Origin: Rhipidocladum racemiflorum
Taxonomy: Eukaryota > Streptophyta > Magnoliopsida > Poales > Poaceae
Direction: 5' to 3'
DNA: 64,000 nucleotides
NCBI GenBank assembly: GCA_036346355.1
Contig: CM070578.1
Span: forward strand, 12,476,501 to 12,540,500
Position numbers and translations under genes: made by a program. The notes under the pieces are model-generated. The model was not told the origin of the DNA and ran no database searches. It was given only the letters and a program-made list of their open reading frames with translations. Position 1 is the first letter of the stretch, and each line of letters opens with the position of its first letter. Of this stretch, positions 41,094-52,221 are shown piece after piece.

Positions 41094-42760
41094 ATACGCG
41101 ACATAACAGATGCCCTCTAGAACTAGAATACTCGGAGTTAGTACAGTCTCTATGCATTGAACAGGTCCAGCCTACTCAAAATGAGTTGTTCAGTGCTATC
41201 TCTCGATCGAGGGCATCCAAAGTTCATCCATACACAAATCATGTGATATCATAAAGTTCATCCATCTGCCTTTGCTAGAAAAGAAAGGCACAGATTTGGT
41301 AGCGTCGGTGTTAACTTATGGCAAAATCCATTTTATTAATTCCGGCATGCTCTGTGCCATGCGCAGATCCAGTAAACAAGAGCACAACATGATCGATTAA
41401 TAATGGATTATGACTTTTTCTAAGAGTACAAGGCACGCTTACACACTTAACACATATTACATTTATATCACCTACACACGTTGTCTAGACACAATATAAG
41501 TTTATTAGAGGCACTAAGATCCTATTTGGTAGAGCTGGAGCTGGGTATTCCTAGCTCCACCAGATTTTTAGAGCTAGAGCCATGGGTATATCATCTTATT
41601 TACATTTTAAAATTAAAATATAAACTTAATTCACTTTATTTTAGCTTAGAAGCTCCAGATCTTAGGTAGAAATAGGATCTAGAATTCTACGAAACAAAAC
41701 CTAAAAACCTTATATAGTACGGACATGTACTTTTCCGTATACTAACGCCAAGTCTCGGGCTAAGCCTAATGAGCTAGTGAGATAATATTGTTAGGTGCAC
41801 ACCCACACACCCAGTGGTCTGGCCACATGCCAACTTTCAAGGGATTTGGTCTTCTTGATATTGTTAGGTCACACATATCTAATAACAGAAAGTTGTTTTC
41901 CCAACCAGAGCAAGACAACTCCTAAATGTAGTGAAAGCTGCCACAGTGGGTGCACCAATAAGCATGTGGTGTGGTGATGAAAGACCATTCTTTTCCTACA
42001 TTTAAACTGACGGGCTACTCTATCAAGCCACTGGCCTACTTAAGTAGTAATTTCGATGTTTCAGGACATAAACAAGCACGCTAACCATTGGTTTTAGTTG
42101 GCCCCCCTGCTGCAGTTTACGTACTCTGCGAGTGTTCAGCCTGCACTCTTGGTGGTGGACGCGTGGACGCACATAAAAACGCCAAATAAAAAGGTGCCCT
42201 TTTTGTACTGGAAACGGGCACTCACCATACGGATACGGACTCTACCTCTACCTCGTGAAAGCGAGAGCACCGCTCCGTCCACTGACATCCAACATATGTA
42301 GTCCGGTTGAATTGAAGTTAACAAGACTAATTCCGACTCAGAAAGCGGTTTCCGGAAGCGTAAACGATGCAATGGTTGTGTTTTTTCTGCTGCCGCCGCC
42401 GCTGTTCTCGTTGTGCGCATGTATAGTTGACGTAACGCAACTTTTGTCGTCAGCCTTTTCGGTGGTAGCTTTTATCCCCACCCGGCCACCCGTGTAACAA
42501 AAGTTGCAGGCCACACACACGAGCAGGATCCGGCTCCATTTACCGGCCAAAAGTCGGAGCTCACAGTCGCGTTCTTCTTATTTAGGAGTAGAATCAGATT
42601 TAATCAAATCTCAGATTGGACGGTGACGTCTCCGGCGTGCTTTGGAAAGAAGGAGCAAGTGTTGACGCAGGTCAATTCTCTGGCATCACGGTAGTACGAT
42701 AAAGAAAACCATTGTTTATCTGGCCTCTAGCAGCGTCTCTTCTTCTTTTTTTCTTCTTCA
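41094..42760. other. Spacer, no gene seen
   Basis: AT-rich. At 41516-41685, GATCCTATTT...GGAGCT words appear in inverted order and may be a small MITE. Nothing else supported. Confidence 0.45.
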
Positions 42761-43082
42761 CAAATCTAGTTTTTTCATGCGTGAATTAGCAAAATTGGTT
42801 TCTTCCTCACCGTAAAAGACACGACAGAGGATACGTGTTTCTTGCCGTACCTGAGGAGCGCGGAAGTCGACGGAGCTCAGCAAATAGTGGGTGCAGCGTG
42901 GCCTACCACGGCAGAAATGTTTCCGCGCTCCCTCGCGCGCTACCGTGCTCGCTCGTCGTGCCACAGCGCTGGCCATCTTCCGCTCTCCTCTAGCGCGACA
43001 TGGGACACGTGTCGTCTGTCGCGTCTTCCACGGCGAGGAAGAGACTAAATTTGCAAATCCACGCACAAGAGCGCTATATTTG
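42761..43082. mobile_element. Foldback/MULE-like element with about 65-bp inverted arms
   Basis: The left arm (GCGTGAATTAGCAAAATTGG, then TTCTTCCTCACCGTAAAAGA, then ACGACAGAGGATACGTGT) matches the reverse complement of the right arm (GCGTGGATTTGCAAATTTAG, TCTTCCTCGCCGTGGAAGA, GCGACAGACGACACGTGT) over about 65 bp. The outer CAAATCTAG/CAAATATAG extends it. The GC-rich loop is non-coding. Confidence 0.7.
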
Positions 43083-43109
43083 CAAAAAACAAATGTTAAA
43101 AGCTATATA

Positions 43110-43652
43110 AGCAATGATTTATAGAATAGCGGAAAAAATGTCTAACTATACAACACTATAATACATAATATCAAAAATATACAACTAAAAAAAAAATTTA
43201 CAAAACTAACGTGGCGGCCATGCCATACACAAGCTGCACCTTGCCGCACGCCATGCCGGCAAACAGTGTCACACACGCACAACACACACACAACACACAT
43301 GCACACACAACACACACACGCACACACACAGAGCACACACACACAGCAACACGCACACGGCTGCCGCCACACGCCGCTGCAGCGCAGCCAGCGCCCCATT
43401 TTTCATTTTTGTTTTTGTTTTTTGTTTTTGTTTTTTGGTTTTTTTTTTGCTAGTTGCAATTCTTTGACAGTGGCGTGAGATGGCGACACTTGGCTGCCGC
43501 CATGGGGCGTGGCGGCCGCCGTGTGGGGTGGCGGCCGCCACGTGGCGCGGCGGGAGCCAGGGGTATTTTTGCGATTTTTATTGTTTCTTGTATATTTTTG
43601 AAATTTTAGTTCATATGTTGTATATTTGAGCTATTTTTCCTAGAATAGCTCG
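43110..43652. mobile_element. Second inverted-arm element, AT-rich arms and GGCGGCC core
   Basis: The left arm (GAATAGCGGAAAAAATG..., TATCAAAAATATACAACT) is an imperfect inverse of the right arm (reverse complement AGGAAAAATAGCTCAAATAT..., TTTCAAAAATATACAAGA) over about 100 bp. The centre holds a CA-rich microsatellite (43266-43350), a T-rich run and repeated GTGGCGGCCGCC words. It begins about 28 bp after the preceding element. Confidence 0.6.
43266..43350. repeat. CA-rich microsatellite
   Basis: Imperfect (CA)n with ACG and CAA interruptions. Translations through it on either strand are low-complexity. Confidence 0.93.
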
Positions 43653-44967
43653 CTTGTGCCGGCAACTAGTACAAAACCCCAGTGTTCAAAGGGATCTTAA
43701 ATTATGTCAATATGCATTTCTCTCTGAATATATACTCCATGACGAGTCAATCAACAGAGTTTCAAGTGAAAACGAAAAGGATAATAGCCTTCCCTTGCCT
43801 GCCTGATATGGAACGTGACCATCAGCAGTATATAGGTACGTAGCTAGAGTTATGTGAATGTTTGCACAAAAGATGCTGCCAATCCTGAAGGCCGGGGAGG
43901 CGGGGACCAATCGGCGGCACTTCCGCGGCCCTGGCTTTTCGTCGGCGGATGCGCGAGCCTCGTCACAGTATGTCAACTGTGCGCAGATTTTGTGCAGCGA
44001 ATTTGGGACGGTAGCTGCAAGATCTTGGCGAACTGACAGCTGCCAATGCTAGTGGCACTGGTAACTGTGACAGTGTGATGGTAGCACCTTATCTCGTAGT
44101 ACAGCTTTTGTTTTCACCGATGTGCAGGGCCAACTTGGAGTAGACCAGCTAAAAATGCCAAGCCGGTCCCTCACCGCTGAATGAATGGTACTATGTTGGC
44201 CGGTAGGCACTAGGCTCTACCCCGGGGCCGGAATTGACTTCAGAGGAAACTTCCAAGTTGGAGGTTGGAACCTGGCATTTACCCAGAAGCCTGAACGAGA
44301 CTATGTTCTGAGGTTGATACATATTTTTTTTGTAGCGATAATATTTTCTACATGTGAATGAGGAGAAAAAAAAAAACATGTCAAGACTGTAGTTAAATCG
44401 AAGCCCTGTTTGATACGCATAGATTGCACAAAAAAAAATTGTAAGATTTTCATAATAAATAGTTCAATTGGCGCGAGATTAAAAACAAATATCGTGTTCC
44501 ATACAGGACTTGAGACAAGTAGTCCATCGCATTTAACTATTCGTGAAGGGGTTGTTTGCTTAGTTACTATCCTTTAGCTAAGCAAAGTGCGGTGTGCCTC
44601 GTCTTGTCATGGTTCACGGCTTGCTCGCTTAGAGACTTAGAGTAGAAAAGAGAGGCACATAAATTATGGCTCCTTATTCCATTCCGCTAATAATGTGGAA
44701 ACCATGGCGGATGTATTGCTGTAGACATTATGTTTTTGAGAAATTTTATGACGAATTATCCTGGTAGTATATAGTGAGTAATAAAAATTAGATATAGGAA
44801 ATGATTTGTTAAAGATATTCCACTACTCTATTAACAAAACAGAATAAACAATAAATTTAGTATACCGTAAAAGAGCTCTGTGTTTTATCTGCAAAAGTTG
44901 TCTTCAGCACATATATACTTTGGCGTCAAACCACACATCTGGAAGTCGAACTCAATAATCCCTTTTG
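43653..44967. other. Spacer, no gene seen
   Basis: Mostly AT-rich with a short GC-richer patch at 43880-44060. No domain or repeat end recognised. Confidence 0.5.
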
Positions 44968-45050
44968 TGCTGTTTGGTTGCCTTCTCAATTCAGCCAGGC
45001 TGTATGAGTGGAGCCAGGCTGGTGGGATCCAGGCTGAGTGGATGCAAGAG

Positions 45051-45180
45051 ATGCTGTTTGGTTGATTGCATGGTGATCTGGTGAGAAGAGATGGTGTTTG
45101 GTTGATTGTATGGTGATCTGGTGAGAAGATATGGTGTTTGGTTGATTGTATGAGCTGGTGCAGACTGAGAAGAGATGCTG
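45051..45180. repeat. 40-bp tandem repeat, about three copies
   Basis: TGTTTGGTTGATTG recurs at 45055, 45095 and 45135, exactly 40 bp apart, with GGTGATCTGGTGAGAAGA between. The unit includes the terminal TGTTTGGTTG word of the surrounding element. Confidence 0.92.
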
Positions 45181-46168
45181 TAACACATTCTTTGAATGCA
45201 AAAGAACCAACTGAATTCAACATCTCTCGACAATTTATATTGAACCTAATTTATATTTAACTTGTGATGCTTAGCACCAACAGTGAAACAAGTGTATTCG
45301 GCCATGGCTCTATGGACCACAACGTGAGCCAAGCAGTGTGCAATAGATATTTTCCAGATGCATACAAAAGCAACCGATTGGTCTGCTCCATACAAAACAC
45401 GTTGAACTCATCAAGCATAGATAAATAACATCAAGCATCAAGAAATTTGAGCGTTGAACTCATCAAGCATAGATACAATACAGATCAGGGAAAAATGATG
45501 CGGCTTACAGATCTAATACAGATCAGGAGAAGAAAGATACAAATGAAGAATTGCTATCACTACAGTTCTTGTATGAAAGAAATCCCAAGTAGCAAAAAAA
45601 GGATCAATTTAATACTACAGTTTCAACCTATCAATCTAGAAATCAAATTTTCATCATGTCTTTGGCTACAACCACATGTTCTGAAACTGCTCCTTTGCTA
45701 GCTTTACTGGGTCCTTTTTCGCATCTTCCCGGTTCGACTCTTACCTGAGTTGAACCTGGTAATGACTTCAGGCACTTCAGCACCTTAAACAATCCCACTG
45801 TTGGGGTTGAAGGATATGCTTGGAATAATCTAACAGTTCAAGCACAACAAATAATATTAATGAACAAAAAACTTCATATCTCAGTAAAATCCAATAATTA
45901 ATAATGTACTGCAATCCCTAGCAACACCCAAACCGACTCGTTTGCTTCTGATCGTCTTTCGAATCGCTGTTGATGCTTACCCTGTTGAGCGAGAGCTCGG
46001 TTTTGTAAGAATCGGAATTCAAGATCTTCCTACTGTCCCTCGACGTCAAAACCAACCCAGATCTACACGATCTAAACGAATCAATTGATTCAAGCAAGCA
46101 AGCAAGCTAGTTGGGTAAAATAAAGAAGTAGTAGAAAGAAGTAGATAGATAGGTGGATAGGGGAGTAC

Positions 46169-46435
46169 TGTTGAGTTCCTGTAGCCAGCGGCCGACGCTG
46201 TCGAAGGTGGAGCGGCGCGAGATGTCGTAGACGAGGAGCGCGCCGAATGCGCCGCGGTAGTAGGCGGACGTGACGGCGCGGAATCGTTCCTGGCCGGCGG
46301 TGTCCCAGATCTGGGCCTTGACCTCCTTGCCGTCGATGTCCATGCTCTGCGTCTGGAACTCGACCCCGATGGTGGCCATGGAGTGGGGGTTGAACTTCGT
46401 TGCGCGTATCGCGACAAAGAGGTTGCTCTTCCCCA
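46169..46435 (-). pseudogene. Captured RabA (Rab11-type) GTPase exon fragment
   Basis: The minus strand reads VGKSNLF, FNPHSMATIGVEFQTQ, KAQIWDTAGQERFRAVTSAY, RGAFGALLVYDISRRSTFD and VGRWLQELN, 89 codons. These are the second half of the P-loop, switch I Thr-Ile-Gly-Val-Glu-Phe, the WDTAGQE G3 motif and downstream helices of plant RABA GTPases. The first P-loop Gly and the NKCD and SAL motifs are absent. The left limit coincides with an AACA|GTACTC splice-donor-like junction, suggesting genomic capture. Upstream it fuses in frame to a Ser/Pro/Arg-rich sequence of unknown origin (46436-46690). It cannot bind GTP normally. Confidence 0.88.
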
Positions 46436-46840
46436 CGAGAGGACCGGCCGGAGGCGGAGACGCGCTGGGTCGGCGACGGGCGGAGAGCTGGGCGCCGGTC
46501 GGAGACGGGCGTGGCGAGCGGAGGTGACCGAGGTCGGAGACGGCGTGGAGGGTGCGAGGGACGGAGGTGGAGGCGTGGAAGCGCGGCGTGGAGGCCGTGT
46601 AGGCGCGCGAAGGAACCCGTGCGAGCGGCGGCGTGGAGAAGAGATTGGCTGCGAGAGGAGACGTGCATACGCAGAGCCAGGCCAGCCGGAAACGCCCAAT
46701 TTTCTCGTTTCCGCTGGGCCTGGCTCCGAGGCGAACCTGCATCCGGCGGGCCTGGCTCAGTAGCCTGAGAAACCAACCAAACAACGGAAAATTGCATCTC
46801 CAGAGCCAATTCACTGCAGATACAGCCAACCAAACAGGCT

Positions 46841-47345
46841 GAAACTCTGACGTACAAACAAAGTCCTCCAAAAGCCCGATCGTGAGGCAAATCAGACTTG
46901 GAAAGCAACGCACCAACGTTTGTAGAACGCCGGGCGTACATGGGGTGGGAGAGCAAAGCGGCACCGGCAATTTGCCGTCCCCAGTCGAAAGCACGAACGG
47001 CGTCGCTCTCAACGTGACCGGACCGGCTTGCCCGGCCGTGCGCGCCCCGCCAATTCGCCGTCACCGGTGCGCGCCTAACCCGACCCGACCTGACCTGATC
47101 TCACCTCGCGCAGGCGCGCGTGCGGCAGGTTGGCTTGGCCCACTCGGCACCAAAGGTGCATGACGCCGAGGCGTGCGTGCGTGGGATTATTCTTACGCCG
47201 GAACGGCATATGGCTCGTGAGATCCCACTCCCGGCGCGGGATTCCGTGCTTTCCGTTTCCGTCGCAGCCTCCCGAGTCCCGACCGCGCGGTGACAAAGCC
47301 GCGCCGCGCGCCCCACAGCCACTGCACGCGACTGCCCTTTGGCTC
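46841..47345. other. GC-rich spacer, no gene seen
   Basis: Overlapping open frames on both strands but no recognisable domain. The sequence is interrupted at 47346 by the solo LTR. Confidence 0.5.
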
Positions 47346-50024
47346 GCGCGTGTGACGGACCGCTTTTTGCAAGAATATAAACTCACAACAGCCTACCTGC
47401 GAAGACTAATCATTGTCAGAAACAAGAAAGTAAAATTACCCGACCAAAAGCCAATTCAACACTTTTTATTCAATATAGCCTAACGGCCGTGGTTTTTACA
47501 AAGAGGCGCAGGCCCGAATAACTTACAAGCAAAACACCGCACAGGCAGGCCTGAGCAAAAGACCAAGACCTCAAAACCAACAAAATCGCCAACTACGAAC
47601 TCCGGGAACGCTCCAGCTTCTTCACTCTGAAAGGGTCGGGGGTGCAAGGGTGAGTACGGGAGTACTCAACAAGTCGTACGGAACCACTGAATACTATATG
47701 CAGGGGTATTCCAAAGGAAGGAACTAGGGTTTAAGTATCTGGATGCAGTTTTATTTTCCAATTCATTTTACATTTGAAGTACAAACCATAAATAGTAGTT
47801 AGGGGGGGTTTCACAAGTTCACAACACTTAACCAACTTCTTCCAAATTCACCAAACAGTAACTTGAGCTTGGTTACGGGTATCACCCCAGTTCGAACTTA
47901 ACTTCATTAACCGGAAGTACGGCGTATTCGAATACCATCATGATTAACTCTGCAGAGGTGCTCAGCTTTACCCACAAGATATCAACGACCGTTACTCACA
48001 GGCAACTAGAATACATGCGGTCGGTCGAGATGATCACAGCAATTCGTTAACCATTCCTGTTGGTTTAGTTGTTAACCGATAGTACCGCTACCTTGGACTC
48101 AGGGTCCCCATTAGCGTCTACCGTTGTGAGAACCAAGAATGTCGCGAAGGACCATTCCCGTTCCACCCCTCCGGTGCACTTCCCTGCCAGGAAGGCCCGG
48201 TCCCCATTCTCTCCTGAGAATGGTAGCCACCAAAAGAATCTGATTTTAGGTTCAGGAATGATTAATTTACCGAGCCATGTCGGATACTAGCCTGTCGACT
48301 AGTCCGACCTGTGGTTGAGCGGATACTTAAGTTGTTTACTTTGCTCAAGGGGGTTGTTAACCTTACACTGCCAAAGATCAAGCCTTCATCCGCAAACCCG
48401 ATCCGGTATCCCATAATACCGGCCACCATACAAACCAAGGCATTAATCATCAGCCGGGGATCGGAGTTACATCCACTCCGGGATTTATCCGATTCTGTCC
48501 CCCAAACTGTAGCACTTTCACAAACATCCGAATCCGAGATTCGGCGACATTTATTTCCATTTTCAAAAGCATTTGAGCTAACTACAAGATTAATAATAAC
48601 TAACTTAACAGGGTACTAGTAATCATCTAGGGTTACAAAGGATTTAATCTGGTTCAATAATTTCAAGGAGGTTTCATGATCAATTCGGCATTACCTAGGT
48701 ATCATGTCATTCTAAAATACTGCTTTCAATAGTTCAACATACAGTGAAATAATGCGATATAAAATAATTAATACTATAGCATGGCATGATTGGGATCAAC
48801 ATGATCAAGGGTGTACGGCTTGCCTTGCTCGGCGATCGGATCGGCTGAACTGCAGAGGAAGTAGTCGTTCGGGGCTTCCGTCGGGTCCAATGTCTGCTCC
48901 GGGAACTTCTCCGGGATCTGCGGCTGCTCCGGGAACAGCTCCGGCTCCAGGGACTGCTACTGGAATTGTCCAACGTCCGAATCTATCGCGACAAGAACGA
49001 ACGATAAATAAAGAAACGAAAAACGGAAAAGAACTGGAAACGAAAACGAAACCGGAAACCGGAACCGGGCCGAGAGAGAGAACGAAGGGCGAATTGGGCA
49101 ATTTGGAATTTTGGGAACTCCGGATTGAGGAACGGAGGGCATTTTTGGAATCAGGGGATCGAAACGGTTCGGATAGTGTATTTGATGGGTTTCTGGGGCT
49201 CACGGAATTTTCGGGGATTTTCTGGGGATTTTCTGGATTTTTAAACGAATTTTGGAATTAATAATTAATTTATTAAATCGGAAAATGGAAACACTGTTCA
49301 AACAGTGTTTGGGCCGGCCTCGCAGGGAGTTGGGCCACGGCCCACGAGCGGGCGCGGAGGCTGGGCGAGGCCGAGGTGGGCCTGGTCCACGCGGACGAGG
49401 GGCGAGGCAGGGGAGGGCTAGGGTTTCCCCGGGGCGGCGCTGAGGAACTGGCGGCGGCCCGGCGAGTGGCCAGCGGCCGGAGACGGAGGGAGGAGGAGAG
49501 GGCTCACCGCGGAGGGAGGCGAGGCAGGCGAGGAAGAAGTGGGAGCCCGCGGGCTTTTATAGCCGGCGGAGGGGGAGTGCAGCGCGCGAAGCGCGGCGTC
49601 GGCGCGGCGGCAGCGGCCTGGCGGCGGCAAGCGCGGCGAAGCGGGCGATCTTCACCGGCGAGCGCCTGCGCAATGACGCGGCTGCGCCAGCGGCGGGACC
49701 GGCACACCGGCCGAGGCGGCGAGGACGGAGCCGCGCAGAGGCGCAGCCAGCGTTGCCGGCGCGACAAATGGCGGTGTGGCCTTGGCCAGCTGTCGCCGGA
49801 GGCGGAGGAGACGGGTCCCGTCGGGGAGCTGGGCCGCTGGGCCGGAGAGAGGAGAGGCCGACGGGCCGGAAACGGAAACGGGCCGAAGGCCCAAGAGGAA
49901 TTTGGCCCAAAACCAAAAAATGAAAACCAAAACAAAAGGCAAATTCAAACTCAATTCAAATTGAACTGAAATTTGAATAAACTCCAAATAAATTCATTTT
50001 GAATTTTTGGGTTGTTTCAGCGCG
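47346..50024 (-). mobile_element. 2.67-kb solo LTR, Tekay/Del-like gypsy type
   Basis: GCGCG occurs at 47346-47350 and 50020-50024. The unit between them (47351-50019) reads on the minus strand from TGAAACAACCCAAAAATTC to GCGGTCCGTCACA, with TG...CA ends. The long AT-rich start, a TATA box (CTATAAAAGCC at about 49553-49563), a GC-rich leader and the ending TTGCAAAAAGCGGTC-like words are typical of the very long LTRs of grass Tekay-type gypsy elements. No gag or pol flanks it. All open frames in it are non-coding. Confidence 0.75.
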
Positions 50025-50144
50025 GTCGCTCGCGTTAGGCGTACGTCGGGCACTCGGTGCTGTGTACGTACTACAGGGCGCGAGCACGGTCAAGCTTCAC
50101 TGCTGCATAAAAGTTTAGAGAAGAATTTATGTTAGGCGTCTCAT

Positions 50145-50636
50145 CACTAATGGTTCTATAATGAAACGGTAAATGATATTATTACAACCGATACTTTTTA
50201 TAAATTGTCAGTGATATATAAGCAATATCATAGACGGTTTTAAATCCATTACCGACGGTTCTAATTATGAACCGTTTGTGAGATGAAGAGAACACTATAT
50301 AAGCATACCGATAGAGATTCGTCGTGTAGACCTTGGCCTTGTTTCACCTCCCTCAAATCTTAGCCCGCTTGCAGAAATATCTAAGAAGAATAAAATTTCG
50401 AACAACAGATACTAACGATGGAAATTCTACTAGGGTTATAGGGAAAAAAGGGGATCACAGATGGTTGTAATTGATGTCGTATACAGACGGTTTCTAATTA
50501 GAGCCGTCTGTGGTGTTTATATCACAGAAAGTAGCTAAACCATTTGCGATATGCTATTATATCATTAACATATGATCACCGTCTGTGACAATAATTTTGA
50601 ATCGTTTATAATATTATTATCTGTAGTAGTACTCGT
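50145..50636. mobile_element. Non-autonomous CACTA-like element
   Basis: The left end CACTAATGG and the right end CTGTAGTAG are imperfect versions of CACTA/TAGTG termini. The interior has many subterminal-type repeats: GACGGTTCTAATTATGAACC and AGACGGTTTCTAATTAGAGC, plus CGTCTGTG words in both orientations. These words are characteristic of small CACTA derivatives in grasses. No 3-bp duplication is clear, so the ends are approximate. Confidence 0.5.
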
Positions 50637-52105
50637 TCCTAGACGCCCTGACGGCGAATGCACGGTGCCACGCGCGACCCACGGGTAGTACGTAACTTCG
50701 TAGCATTACTGGAGCTCGATGGATGCATCTTCGGTAAGGCACTTGACCCATAAATGTTACCCCCTCCATTTCTAAATATATATTATTATAACATTTAAAT
50801 TTTATTTTTAAATATATGTCATTCTACAGTTTTGAGATAATTTTTTGCTATATCCATTTCGCCGGAGGGGGGAGGAGAGGGGGAGGTAGGGGGCGGCGTA
50901 GGGAGGCGAGGGTGCGGCGGGATGCAAGTGGGCCACGATGGCAAGGGAGGCGGAAGGGACGGGAGGGAGCCGCGTGCGGGAAGAGGAGGGAGTCGGCCGG
51001 CCACGAGCGAGGAGAGGAAGAGGACGAATTTGGCGATCCGCATAATTAACCCCAGATAATAACTGTAGCTTTGCCATTAATCTCGAGTTAATTACACTGA
51101 TATGACATATTAACTAATAAGACATCAGGGAGTGGAAGGGGCCAGTTGATGGGGAATGGGGATTTTTGTGTGAATCGATTCTTTGGTTTTTTTAGTCTTC
51201 AAAATTAGAAAAGCAAAAAGTGTCAAAATAAAAACCGAATCATAAACTGAATTCATTTCGGTTCGGTTTGGTTTTTCAGTTTTGGTTAAAAATTGCCCAC
51301 GGTGGCGGCTCTCCTGTGACACATCATATTATTTGTCTATCAGTTTCTCCAAAGGGGACAGCTGATTAACGCAACTATTCTAACATTTTTCCCAAAAGAG
51401 GCTATAGAATTAGATTCCGGAAAATACACGGTAAACCACTTAGTAGAAATCAAGCTGGCATTTAGATAGATAACAATCGGTTTTGAATTTTTTTTCTAGT
51501 GGTTTTTTTTATATACAAAAGGATAGACAACATTGGTGGTGCACATCAGTTAGCTACACTAGTAGCCGTCAATTGTCATCACGAAACATTCACGCCATGT
51601 AATGATGCCATGCCAGGTTTTGCCCAGCTCGAGAGGCCATGCTTCCTCCCACGGTCACCGATCACCGCCACCGGCCCCTGGGCCACGCTTAGATCACACG
51701 ATCAATTCCCTCCACCCTTCGACCACAAGTTCGCAGGCTCCGATCGCGACCTCCTCCTACACAATCGCCATTAATCCCCCCTTCTTCTTCCCCCATGCAA
51801 TCAAATGGCTCAGCCAGCCAGGGCCCATGCATGCATGTAGCGAGTCCAGCTCGGGGCGACGAGCACGCAAGGTAAAGCAAGACGGAGCTGCACGCAAAAC
51901 AAGACGAAAGCAAAGGCGTACACGCGCGCCGGCACGTGTGATTAACGGGGACGCGCGCCCCCATCGGCTCGGCATCTATCTCAGGAATCTTCGTTGGGCC
52001 GAGTGGTCGCCCACCGCCCGTCGGGTGCTATCTTCGTCAATTTCCCTTCGTTTTATTCATTTTGTTGTTTTCTTCTCCATATTCATTTCTTTTATTTTCT
52101 ACTAT
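50637..52105. other. Spacer, no gene seen
   Basis: At 50762-50830 CCCCTCCATTTCTAAATATA looks like one eroded end of a Stowaway. A GA-rich patch (50860-51030) gives long but low-complexity frames. At 51560-52010 there is moderately GC-rich sequence with frames on both strands and no domain. Confidence 0.5.
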
Positions 52106-52221
52106 CTCCAGCAGCATCCTCTCAAGGGAATTTGTGTAGGGATTAGTGAGAGAATCCCTTTCTAGAGAGATTCACTGTTTGAATCCCTTCCGAAAGGAAT
52201 TGTGAAGGGAATCTGCTGGAG
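52106..52221. mobile_element. 116-bp hairpin MITE
   Basis: CTCCAGCAG at the left and CTGCTGGAG at the right are perfect inverses, and the arms (CTCTCAAGGGAATT / AATTGTGAAGGGAATC) continue to pair around CTAGAGA in the centre. No coding capacity and no clear target duplication. Confidence 0.6.

Larger units (their letters stand above)
44968..46840. mobile_element. Probable TIR element that captured host gene sequence
   Basis: The left end (TGCTGTTTGGTTGCC) and the reverse complement of the right end (GCCTGTTTGGTTGGC) form short inverted termini. Next to each lie repeated GCCAGGCTG/GAGCCAGGC words, again inverted relative to each other. Inside are a 40-bp tandem array (45051-45180), an AT-rich stretch and a GC-rich block (46169-46690) holding a Rab-GTPase exon. 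I could not find a target duplication, so the superfamily is open (PIF/Harbinger or MULE) and the limits are approximate. Confidence 0.5.

Noticed and set aside
40591..41104. Overlapping minus-strand frames of 139-164 codons
   Set aside because: All three frames are open at once because of GC-rich low-complexity sequence; no domain is seen and they lie inside a hAT-like element.
46090..47064. Minus-strand 324-codon frame next to the Rab fragment
   Set aside because: It is out of frame with the Rab residues and is a by-product of GC-rich sequence; only the overlapping frame with WDTAGQE is meaningful.
49376..49987. Several 110-197 codon frames on both strands
   Set aside because: They fall in the GC-rich leader of a solo LTR and have only low-complexity translations.
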